In this document: positions 1 to 5,785 of the stretch, piece by piece
How positions within the stretch are numbered: position 1 is the first letter of the stretch
How the letters are laid out: each line of letters opens with the position of its first letter
Assembly: GCA_018715545.1 (NCBI GenBank)
Contig: DVLK01000009.1
Location: 1 to 5,832 of the forward strand
Reading direction: 5' to 3'
Source of the DNA: Candidatus Caccovivens faecavium
GTDB lineage: Bacteria > Bacillota > Clostridia > Christensenellales > UBA1242
Length of the DNA stretch: 5,832 nt
Position numbers and translations under genes: made by a program
The notes under the pieces: model-generated
What the model was told of the DNA's origin: nothing
Database searches by the model: none
The model's input: the letters and a program-made list of their open reading frames with translations, nothing else

Positions 1-44
1 TTTCTCTTTAATATTCTGCTAGTTTCAAAAGTAAGTGACTAAAC

Positions 45-73
45 TTTACTTTTTCTTTTTATTGTTGTATAAT
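45..73 (+). promoter_or_regulatory. Predicted sigma-A-type promoter of the prfB operon
   Basis: The -35 hexamer TTTACT (45-50) is followed after exactly 17 nt by a perfect -10 hexamer TATAAT (68-73). The expected transcription start is about 79-81, giving a 5' leader of roughly 70 nt before the prfB start codon. The perfect -10 and ideal spacing are seen directly. The -35 matches consensus at 4 of 6 positions. No other promoter of similar quality was seen before 4310, so this one probably drives prfB, tsaD, pnuC and the U32 gene. Confidence 0.6.
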
Positions 74-76
74 AAA

Positions 77-111
77 TTAGTTAAAGACAATATTTTTTAG
101 AATTTAACTAA
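77..111 (+). repeat. 9-bp inverted repeat in the predicted prfB 5' leader
   Basis: TTAGTTAAA (77-85) and TTTAACTAA (103-111) are perfect reverse complements with a 17-nt spacer. The repeat lies at or just after the predicted transcription start, so the RNA could begin with a hairpin. It is AT-rich and weak. It could stabilise the 5' end of the transcript, be an operator, or be chance in AT-rich DNA. Confidence 0.4.
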
Positions 112-148
112 AACGAAGTGAAAATATTATTAGTTTAAAGGAGTTTAT

Positions 149-1271
149 ATGATTTTAGATAATCAAAAAGAAAAATTAAATATGATTAAAGAAGATTTTA
201 AGTTTATTAAGGAGTGTCTTTGACCCGAATAAACTTAATGCAAAATTAGAGGAATTAAAGAAAATTCAGCTTCAAGACAACTTTTATAATGACCAGAAGT
301 TAGTGTCAAAGGTTGGTCGAGAGCTGAAAACTTGTGAGTATAAACTTAATAAAATTAATTCCCTTGAAAGCGATATTGAAAATGCCGAACTAATTTTAGA
401 GCTACTTGAAGATAATGAGGATGAGGCTCTTTATTCTGAATTAAACGGATTAATTGAGAGGCTTACAAAAGAAATTGAAAATGCAAGACTTGAAACATTG
501 CTTTCTGGAAAGTATGATAGTTATAATGCGATACTCACCTTGCACGCAGGGGCAGGTGGCACAGAGGCGATGGATTGGACTGATATGCTTTTCAGGATGT
601 ACTCAATGTATGCCGAAAAAAATGGCTACAAAGTGAAAGTATTAGATGTCCTTGATGGCGAAGAAGCGGGACTTAAAAGCATTTCTTTTTTGATAAGTGG
701 CGAAAATGCCTATGGCTATTTGAAGGCGGAAAAAGGTGTGCATAGGTTGGTGAGAATTTCGCCTTTTGATGCGAACGCTAGACGCCACACAAGTTTTGCT
801 TCACTTGAAGTTATGCCAGAAATTGAAGAAGCACCAGACATCAACATTCGTCCAGAAGATTTAAAAATTGACACTTATCGTAGCTCTGGGGCGGGCGGTC
901 AGCATGTCAATAAGACGGAATCGGCAATTCGCATCACACACATTCCGACTGGTATCATTGTTGCTTGCCAAACGGAGCGCTCGCAAATTCAAAATCGCGA
1001 AACAGCTATGAAGATGCTTTATAGTAAACTTGTGGAAAAGCAAGAACTTGAAGAACAGGAAAAACTTGCTTCCATTCGTGGCGATATTAAAAAGATTGAA
1101 TGGGGAAGCCAAATTCGTTCCTATGTGTTCTGTCCATACACTCTTGTTAAAGACCACCGAACAGGCTATGAAACGAGCGATGTGGAGGGCGTGATGAATG
1201 GCGATATTCAAGATTTTATCAATGAATATTTAAAACGAACAAGCGTAAGACAAGGAGAAGAAAATGTCTAA
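149..1271 (+). CDS. prfB: Peptide chain release factor 2 (RF2), expressed by programmed +1 frameshift
   Basis: RF2 recognises UGA and UAA stop codons in the ribosomal A site and triggers hydrolysis of peptidyl-tRNA. The ATG at 149 follows AAAGGAG (137-143) by 5 nt. It opens a 24-codon frame ending in TGA at 221-223. A +1 shift at CTT-T continues in frame from GAC (222) to TAA at 1269-1271, giving a 373-residue protein close to E. coli RF2 (365). The N-terminal part before and after the shift matches the RF2 family pattern (ECL-D, then a charged helix). In full-length numbering the stop-codon-reading tripeptide SPF is at about 204-206, which distinguishes RF2 from RF1 (PxT). The catalytic GGQ is at about 249-251 in a GAGGQHVNKTES context. 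The gene overlaps tsaD by 8 nt. A caller that ignores the shift would start at GTG 303 and lose the first 51 residues. Identification is very secure. Confidence 0.97.
209..224 (+). promoter_or_regulatory. RF2 programmed +1 ribosomal frameshift site
   Basis: The elements are an internal Shine-Dalgarno-like AAGGAG (209-214), a 3-nt spacer TGT, the slippery codon CTT (218-220), the in-frame stop TGA (221-223) and a C at 224. This has the same architecture and spacing as the known prfB site (SD, 3 nt, CTT TGA C). When RF2 is scarce, the ribosome pauses at the poorly terminating UGA-C. The leucyl-tRNA then slips from CUU to UUU and translation resumes at GAC. When RF2 is plentiful, only a 24-residue peptide is made. 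The layout is seen in the sequence; the autoregulation is established for the family. Confidence 0.96.
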
Positions 1272-2331
1272 ATATATGGAAAATGCTGAGAAGGCATTTG
1301 AAAAACTTAGAACAAAAAAAGATGTTACGATACTTGCGGTGGAATCCTCATGCGATGAAACGGCAGTTAGCGTGGTTAGAAATGGAAGAGAGGTGCTTTC
1401 AAACATTGTGGCATCACAAATCGACATTCATAAAAAGTTCGGCGGGGTTGTGCCAGAGGTCGCTTCGCGCAATCATGTTATGGCAATCTCAGGGTGCTAC
1501 AAAGAGGCGTTGAAAGAAGCGGGAATTAGCGAAAATGAGATAGACGCTATCGCGGTTACCTATGGCGCTGGGCTTATCGGCGCGTTACTTGTTGGCATAA
1601 ACTTTGCTAAAACCCTTGCCTATGCTCTCAATCTTCCACTTATCGCGGTTAGCCATGTGCATGGGCATATAAGTGCAAATTATCTTTCTCATCCGTCTTT
1701 AAAACCACCTTTTGTTTGCCTTATGGTAAGTGGTGGACATACAGCACTACTTAAAGTTAATGACTACACAAAGATTTCGCTTATCGGTTCAACGGTTGAC
1801 GACTCTGTGGGCGAATGCTTTGATAAGGTGGCTCGAGTTTTAGGGCTTTCCTATCCAGGTGGACCCAACATCGACCGTTTAGCAAAGCAAGGACAGAATA
1901 GTATAAAATTCAACTATCACGAACCTTTAAAAGACACTTTCAACTTTTCATTTAGCGGACTTAAAACAGCAGTGGTTAATTTTGTGCATAATCACGAGCA
2001 GGCTGGCAAAGAGTTTAATAAAGCTGATGTTGCTTGCACCTTTCAAGAGATTGTCACTGATGAACTTTCTGAAAAGGCTGTAAAATGCGCTCTAAAAGAA
2101 AACAGTAAAACGCTGGTTGTAGCAGGCGGAGTTGGAGCTAATTCAAGGCTACGCGAGAAGCTAAAAGAAAAATGTGAAAAAGAGAACATCACCGTATATT
2201 TCCCAGATTTAAAATATTGCACTGACAATGCGGCGATGATAGGTTCAATGGCATACTACTATTTAAAGTCTAATATTGGACTTAGTGATTTAACATTAAC
2301 AGGAAAACCAAATGTGCCGATTAGTATTTAA
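1264..2331 (+). CDS. tsaD: tRNA N6-adenosine threonylcarbamoyltransferase TsaD
   Basis: TsaD transfers the threonylcarbamoyl group from TC-AMP to A37 of ANN-decoding tRNAs (t6A), working with TsaB and TsaE in bacteria. This 355-residue protein carries the family's landmarks in order: ESSCDET at 27-33, GGVVPEVASRNH at 60-71, the metal-binding HVHGH at 131-135, MVSGGHTALL at 154-163, DDSVGECFDKVAR at 179-191, YPGGPNIDRLA at 197-207, FSFSGLKTAV at 228-237, GGVGANSRLRE at 288-298 and DNAAMIG at 321-327. Relative to E. coli TsaD, where the strand before the ESSCDET-like motif starts near residue 1, there is a charged N-terminal extension of about 20 residues. The ATG at 1264 is favoured because AAGGAG (1252-1257) sits 6 nt upstream; the in-frame ATG at 1276 would be too far away. 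The start lies inside the prfB coding end, suggesting coupled translation. TsaB and TsaE are not in the window. Confidence 0.97.
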   Translation: MSKYMENAEKAFEKLRTKKDVTILAVESSCDETAVSVVRNGREVLSNIVASQIDIHKKFGGVVPEVASRNHVMAISGCYKEALKEAGISENEIDAIAVTYGAGLIGALLVGINFAKTLAYALNLPLIAVSHVHGHISANYLSHPSLKPPFVCLMVSGGHTALLKVNDYTKISLIGSTVDDSVGECFDKVARVLGLSYPGGPNIDRLAKQGQNSIKFNYHEPLKDTFNFSFSGLKTAVVNFVHNHEQAGKEFNKADVACTFQEIVTDELSEKAVKCALKENSKTLVVAGGVGANSRLREKLKEKCEKENITVYFPDLKYCTDNAAMIGSMAYYYLKSNIGLSDLTLTGKPNVPISI

Positions 2332-2340
2332 AAGGGAAAA

Positions 2341-3087
2341 ATGGAAAAGATAAAGAATTTTTTTAAAGAAATCAAGTGGTATGAATATCTATTTGTGGTT
2401 GTGGCACTTGTAGTGATAATTGCGTTAAGCATCTATTACAATTCGCATATTTTTTACATTTTGAGTTCTACTTTGGGCATTGTTGGAGTTTTGTTTTTGT
2501 CAAAGGGCAACATTGTCGGAATTCTAATTTGTATTACTCAATTAATTTTCTATTCAATAATTTCGTTTTTAAATGGCTTTTATGGCGAAATTGTAAATAA
2601 TCTATGTGTAACGCTAATTTTGTATATTGTTAATCTTGTGACTTGGATAAAGAACTTATATAACAAAAACGGACAAGTGAAAATAAACCCACATATTACT
2701 TGGCAAGAAATTGTCATAGCTATCAGTTGTGTTTTGGCGTTATCTGTTGGAATGTATTTTATTCTTGATGTTTTTAACACAAATATGCTCTTTGTCAGCA
2801 CACTTTCTTTCACTTTCAACACGCTTGCGATATATTTCTTAGCCCGCCGAAGTTTCCTAAATTTTGTTTTCTATATCTTTAGCAATATTACAAATTTTAT
2901 CATGTGGGGAACGCTAATTGCCACAACAAACGATTATTCAATACTTATAACAATTATTAATATTGCAGTATATTTTTTGCTTAATTGTTATGGTGTGTAT
3001 AATTGGTTACGAACGCAGAAAGAGCAAAATTATGAATTTGAAGATGCTTCATTTGACAAAATTATGAAAATATTAAAGGAGAAGTAA
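2341..3087 (+). CDS. pnuC: PnuC-family small-molecule transporter (probably nicotinamide riboside)
   Basis: This is a 248-residue very hydrophobic protein with about seven or eight predicted membrane helices (approximately 15-31, 37-53, 58-77, 84-102, 123-143, 150-167, 171-190 and 200-222). The PnuC pattern is clear: LSKGNIVG (53-60), FLNGFYGE (76-83), NLVTWIKN (98-105), and near the C-terminus the characteristic CYGVYNWLR (216-224). Members act by facilitated diffusion, with the substrate trapped by phosphorylation in the cytoplasm. PnuC carries nicotinamide riboside, but relatives carry thiamine, riboflavin or deoxynucleosides, and the sequence does not settle which applies here. The start at 2341 follows AAAGGG (2331-2336) by 4 nt and lies 9 nt after the tsaD stop. 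There is no room for a private riboswitch or operator, so it is probably expressed with the translation genes. The stop codon directly abuts the next start. Confidence 0.85.
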   Translation: MEKIKNFFKEIKWYEYLFVVVALVVIIALSIYYNSHIFYILSSTLGIVGVLFLSKGNIVGILICITQLIFYSIISFLNGFYGEIVNNLCVTLILYIVNLVTWIKNLYNKNGQVKINPHITWQEIVIAISCVLALSVGMYFILDVFNTNMLFVSTLSFTFNTLAIYFLARRSFLNFVFYIFSNITNFIMWGTLIATTNDYSILITIINIAVYFLLNCYGVYNWLRTQKEQNYEFEDASFDKIMKILKEK

Positions 3088-4278
3088 ATGGAACTACTTG
3101 CACCAGCAGGAAATTATGAAAAATTTTTAACGGCACTGCATTTTGGAGCAGATGCTGTCTATCTTGCCGGCAATCGATTTGGACTTCGTGCCTTTGCCGG
3201 GAATTTCTCTGATGAAGAGATAAAAAAGGCGTCTAAACTTGCACATAGTATAAACAAAAAGGTGTATGTGACGCTAAACATTATCGCACATGACGCAGAC
3301 TTTGAAGGACTAAAAGACTATCTACTATTTTTGCAAAACGAAGCGAAGGTAGATGCGGTTATCGTGGCTGATATTGGTATTATGCAGTTTGTTAGAGTCA
3401 ACGCACCACTTCTCGACATTCATCTCAGCACGCAGGCGAATATCATCAACAGTTATTCGGCTAACTTTTTCGCAGAACTTGGAGTGAAAAGGTTGATACT
3501 TGCAAGAGAGTTGTCGCTTAAAGAGATAGCAAATATTCGAAAAAATCTTTCGCCAAAAGTGGAGATTGAGGTGTTTGTGCATGGCGCTATGTGCATGGCA
3601 TATTCTGGCAGATGCTTGCTCTCAAATTACCTAACAGGGCGCGACAGCAATCATGGCGAATGTGTGCAGGCTTGCAGGTGGAAGTATTATGTTAGAGAAG
3701 TGAGCCGAGAGGACGAACTTGAAGTTGAGGAGGATGAAAAGGGAAGTTACATATTTAATTCGCGCGATTTAAACATGCTTCCATATTTAAAGGAACTAAA
3801 AGATGCAGGGGTTGATAGCATAAAGATTGAGGGCAGAATGAAGTCATCTTTCTATGTTGCAACGGTTGTCAATGCTTATCGTATGGCACTCGACATCTTG
3901 CCTAAAAGACCGACCGAAGAGATTTGCGAAGAACTTATGAAGGCTAGCCATAGGCGATATACAACAGGCTTCTATTTTGACGAAACAAATAGGCAATATC
4001 AAGAGGACAGCACGCCAGTGCAGAACTCGGAGTTTGTGGCACTTGTCACAGGTGATGCTGATGGGGGTATGGTGGAAGTTGAGATGAGAAACAAGTTTTC
4101 GGTCGGAGATACGCTGGAAATTTTAAGCCCTGACAAAAAGATTTTCAATAAAAAAATTAAGGTGGAGAAAATAATCTCATCAGAGGGCGAGAATATTGAC
4201 AGTGCCAAAAAAGTGCAGGAAAGAGTTAAGATAAACTCTCCATATTCACTTAAAAAAGGCGACATTTTGAGAAGATAA
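3088..4278 (+). CDS. U32-family protein (YegQ/TrhP-like; probable tRNA U34 hydroxylation factor)
   Basis: This 396-residue protein has the U32 'peptidase' fold. It begins ELLAPAGNYEKF and has GADAVYLAG near 20-28. The signature block EVFVHGAMC..SGRC..S...TGRDSN.GECVQACRWKY spans about 161-200, with cysteines at 169, 176, 192 and 196. It continues with YIFNSRDLNMLPYL (221-234), IKIEGRMKS (246-253) and HRRYTTGFYF (288-297). These match the YegQ / YrrO type more than the RlhA (YdcP) or UbiU/UbiV types. YegQ (TrhP) and the Bacillus pair YrrN/YrrO are known to be needed for 5-hydroxyuridine at tRNA position 34; UbiU/UbiV relatives bind an iron-sulfur cluster through cysteines. Genuine protease activity is doubtful. 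The start has an ideal AAAGGAG (3075-3081) 6 nt upstream and follows the pnuC stop with no gap. Location beside tsaD fits a role in tRNA modification, but that role is inferred. Confidence 0.88.
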   Translation: MELLAPAGNYEKFLTALHFGADAVYLAGNRFGLRAFAGNFSDEEIKKASKLAHSINKKVYVTLNIIAHDADFEGLKDYLLFLQNEAKVDAVIVADIGIMQFVRVNAPLLDIHLSTQANIINSYSANFFAELGVKRLILARELSLKEIANIRKNLSPKVEIEVFVHGAMCMAYSGRCLLSNYLTGRDSNHGECVQACRWKYYVREVSREDELEVEEDEKGSYIFNSRDLNMLPYLKELKDAGVDSIKIEGRMKSSFYVATVVNAYRMALDILPKRPTEEICEELMKASHRRYTTGFYFDETNRQYQEDSTPVQNSEFVALVTGDADGGMVEVEMRNKFSVGDTLEILSPDKKIFNKKIKVEKIISSEGENIDSAKKVQERVKINSPYSLKKGDILRR

Positions 4279-4309
4279 ACTTAAAATTTTTTAAATAATC
4301 ATATTTCGT

Positions 4310-4338
4310 TTGACTTTTCATAAACTTTAATGTAAGAT
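4310..4338 (+). promoter_or_regulatory. Predicted promoter for the membrane protein / ung unit
   Basis: TTGACT (4310-4315, 5 of 6 to consensus) and TAAGAT (4333-4338, 4 of 6) are separated by 17 nt, in the 74-nt gap after the U32 gene. The expected start is about 4345, leaving almost no leader before the start codon at 4353. If the start site falls that late, the ribosome binding site lies at the very 5' end of this transcript. Read-through from the upstream operon is also possible, since the gap holds only a weak TTAAAA/TTTTAA dyad (4281-4294) and no convincing terminator. Confidence 0.5.
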
Positions 4339-4352
4339 TTTAAAGAGGGGTT

Positions 4353-4811
4353 ATGGATAAAGTGGACTTAAAACATATTGAAAATGTTGAAGGGAAATAT
4401 CATCTTGCTTTTTTGGAAGGTAAAAAGATTATAAGTGGTGCAAATGAAGATTTAAGAAACGCTCTGTTTTCCCTACTTCTTTTTGGTGCATTGATTGCTG
4501 TTTTTATTCTTATAAGTGGATTTAATCTATTTTATGTCTATTTTTTAGTGGCGTTTTTAGTTGTATTTATCGCCATGATTGTTGTTTTTGCATTGCAGAA
4601 AAGAAAAGGTAAAAAACAATGCGTTTTTGCTGTTACTCATTCAAAGAAAACGGAAATTATAAATAAAGGCGCAAGCATGGAAAGAACTTCAAAGGTGATT
4701 GCTTCATCTGTTGCAAGAGATTTTGAAAAAAATTCCACTAATAAGAAAATTAAGAAAAGTATGCGCGAAAATCTCGATAATTTTGATAAAGAGGAAAAGA
4801 AAAATATTTAA
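4353..4811 (+). CDS. Hypothetical small membrane protein with two transmembrane helices
   Basis: I do not recognise this 152-residue protein. The first ~36 residues are polar. Two strongly hydrophobic helices follow (about 38-56 and 59-81), separated by only two or three residues, so they must form a tight hairpin. Then comes a basic patch, KRKGKK (83-88), and a long charged, mostly lysine-rich tail to residue 152. By the positive-inside rule both ends would be cytoplasmic. There is no signal peptide, and one cysteine (residue 90). The start has a purine-rich AGAGGGG (4344-4350) just upstream. It has its own predicted promoter and ends one base before ung, so the two genes are probably translated together. 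The coding call rests on the ribosome binding site, the coherent membrane topology and the tight junction with ung; function is unknown. Confidence 0.75.
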   Translation: MDKVDLKHIENVEGKYHLAFLEGKKIISGANEDLRNALFSLLLFGALIAVFILISGFNLFYVYFLVAFLVVFIAMIVVFALQKRKGKKQCVFAVTHSKKTEIINKGASMERTSKVIASSVARDFEKNSTNKKIKKSMRENLDNFDKEEKKNI

Positions 4812-4812
4812 T

Positions 4813-5472
4813 ATGATAAGAATAACAAAAGATTGGGCAAATCGGCTGAAAGATGAGTTTAATAAAGACTATTTCAAAAAACTTCAAGCATTTTTGGAGG
4901 AAGAGTATTCGCGCTATGATGTCTATCCTAAAATGGAAAACATCTTTAATGCGTTAAATTATTGCCCTTACGATAAAGTTAAGGTTGTGATTATTGGACA
5001 GGATCCATATCATGAACCTCATCAGGCGCATGGGCTGTCTTTTTCTGTGGAAGAAGGCGTGACATATCCGCCATCACTTGTCAACATCTTTAAGGAAATC
5101 GAAGATGATTTAGGTGTTAAGGTGCAAAATTCAGGCAATCTCATAAGGTGGGCAAAGCAGGGCGTCATGCTTCTTAACACAACCTTAACCGTTAGGCGTG
5201 GGCAAGCAAATTCGCACCGCGGAAAAGGCTGGGAAATCTTCACAAATGAGGTTATTAGGCAGTTATCCGCTCGAAAAGACCCTATCGTCTTTCTTTTATG
5301 GGGTAGTAATGCTCAAAGTTTTGCGTCGATAATAGAAAAGCAACATTTAGTGTTAAAAGCACCACATCCAAGTCCACTTTCGGCTTATCGAGGTTTTTTT
5401 GGTTGTAAACACTTTTCAAAAGCGAATGATTTTCTTGTTAAATGCGGAAAAGAGCCGATAGATTGGACATAA
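4813..5472 (+). CDS. ung: Uracil-DNA glycosylase (family 1)
   Basis: Ung excises uracil from DNA, the first step of base-excision repair of deaminated cytosine or misincorporated dUMP. The 219-residue protein (E. coli: 229) has GQDPYH at 62-67 with catalytic Asp64, QAHGLSFSV at 71-79, PPSLVNIFKE at 86-95, LLNTTLTVR at 120-128 with the uracil-binding Asn122, LLWGSNAQ at 161-168, the minor-groove loop HPSPLS at 185-190 with His185, and RGFFGCKHF at 193-201. All active-site motifs are intact. I chose ATG 4813 because it gives a family-like N-terminus. An upstream in-frame TTG at 4699 would add 38 atypical residues overlapping the preceding gene. There is no good Shine-Dalgarno at normal distance (nearest purines are about 13-20 nt upstream). 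The TAA-T-ATG junction therefore suggests translation by re-initiation after the upstream membrane protein. Confidence 0.96.
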   Translation: MIRITKDWANRLKDEFNKDYFKKLQAFLEEEYSRYDVYPKMENIFNALNYCPYDKVKVVIIGQDPYHEPHQAHGLSFSVEEGVTYPPSLVNIFKEIEDDLGVKVQNSGNLIRWAKQGVMLLNTTLTVRRGQANSHRGKGWEIFTNEVIRQLSARKDPIVFLLWGSNAQSFASIIEKQHLVLKAPHPSPLSAYRGFFGCKHFSKANDFLVKCGKEPIDWT

Positions 5473-5517
5473 TTTTAAAAGTTTAAGTAAATATTTTAAT
5501 AAATTAGTGAAAAATGC

Positions 5518-5546
5518 TTGATTTTTTATAAAATTTTTGGTATATT
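5518..5546 (+). promoter_or_regulatory. Predicted strong extended -10 promoter upstream of tRNA-Gly
   Basis: TTGATT (5518-5523), a 17-nt spacer, and TATATT (5541-5546) preceded by TGG (5538-5540) form an extended -10 promoter. The next purine-rich stretch (AAAAGGGC, 5547-5554) gives an expected start near 5552. It points away from ung and into the non-coding region ending at the tRNA. The long distance to the tRNA (about 235 nt) implies a leader transcript or a separate small RNA. Confidence 0.6.
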
Positions 5547-5550
5547 AAAA

Positions 5551-5785
5551 GGGCAGTTGTCAAAAATGTTGTTTTACTCATAAGAGATATTAGGGCAATT
5601 TGCATAAAAAGATTTTTGAATTAGCATTTAACTAATTATGCGGAAGGGCTCTTGGCAAAAGCGTTGCCTTGCCTTAAGAATGGAAGGGCGGGCAGAAACT
5701 TCGAAGCAGGTCAGAACCTTTGCATTCACCTTGTCAAGACAATTCATCAGGGTGTTAGCGAAACAAAAATCTTAAATTTAATTAT
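5551..5785 (+). ncRNA. Candidate structured leader / small RNA before tRNA-Gly
   Basis: This stretch has no plausible protein gene but a strong promoter in front and several complementary segments. AAGATTTTTG (5609-5618) pairs perfectly with CAAAAATCTT (5764-5773), closing a domain of about 165 nt. Inside it lie AATTAG/CTAATT (5619-5624/5632-5637, 7-nt loop), GGCAA/TTGCC (5654-5658/5664-5668), an 11-nt stem with a two-base internal mismatch (5665-5675/5684-5694) that partly competes with the previous one, GCAGGT-CAGA-ACC-TT-TGC (5706-5723), and CACCTT/AGGGTG (5727-5732/5749-5754). No U-run terminator separates it from the tRNA, so RNase P cleavage at the tRNA 5' end would create its 3' end. 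I could not match it to 6S, SRP, RNase P, tmRNA or T-box RNAs. It may instead be only a tRNA leader with a decayed tRNA copy. The pairings were found by eye. Confidence 0.35.
5633..5673 (+). repeat. Degenerate copy of the 5' half of tRNA-Gly with its upstream flank
   Basis: TAATTATGCGGAAG (5633-5646) and AGCGTTGCCTTGCC (5660-5673) recur exactly at 5779-5792 and 5807-5820 in the real tRNA-Gly gene, in the same order and with nearly the same spacing (one base shorter here). From GCGGAAG to the anticodon GCC, 28 of 35 aligned positions agree. The differences are concentrated in the D-loop and its 3' stem strand, so the D-stem keeps three of four pairs. After the anticodon the similarity stops: the 3' strand of the anticodon stem is missing and no normal T-arm or acceptor 3' strand follows. 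This copy therefore cannot fold as a functional tRNA. Confidence 0.75.

Noticed and set aside
861..1211. Minus-strand and out-of-frame reading frames across prfB, tsaD, pnuC, U32 and ung (for example 861-1211, 2043-2228, 3999-4265 and 5022-5243 on the minus strand).
   Set aside because: They lie entirely inside well-identified genes, have no ribosome binding sites or recognisable domains, and mirror the codon pattern of the real genes.
303..1271. prfB beginning at GTG 303.
   Set aside because: That frame lacks the conserved RF2 N-terminal helix, which is restored exactly by the +1 frameshift at 218-222 from ATG 149 with its strong ribosome binding site.
4281..4294. Terminator after the U32 gene (TTAAAA-TT-TTTTAA).
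   Set aside because: The stem is only A-T pairs with a 2-nt centre and no clear hairpin followed by a U-tract. It would be too unstable to act as an intrinsic terminator.
4699..4812. A longer ung start from TTG 4699.
   Set aside because: It would add 38 lysine-rich residues foreign to the family and overlap the upstream gene by more than 110 nt. ATG 4813 gives a normal Ung N-terminus.
5473..5517. Terminator immediately after ung.
   Set aside because: The sequence is AT-rich with T-runs, but I see no GC-containing hairpin ahead of any T-run.
5640..5773. Identity of the tRNA-Gly leader as 6S, SRP (4.5S), T-box, tmRNA or RNase P RNA.
   Set aside because: Short resemblances exist: CATTCACCTTG at 5723-5733 recalls a segment of E. 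coli 6S RNA, and CAGGGTGTTAGCG recalls the T-box AGGGTGG motif. The hallmark elements are missing, however: the SRP GGAAGGAAGCAGC block, the full T-box motif with an aminoacyl-related gene downstream, and a tmRNA tag frame. The matches are too short to name it.
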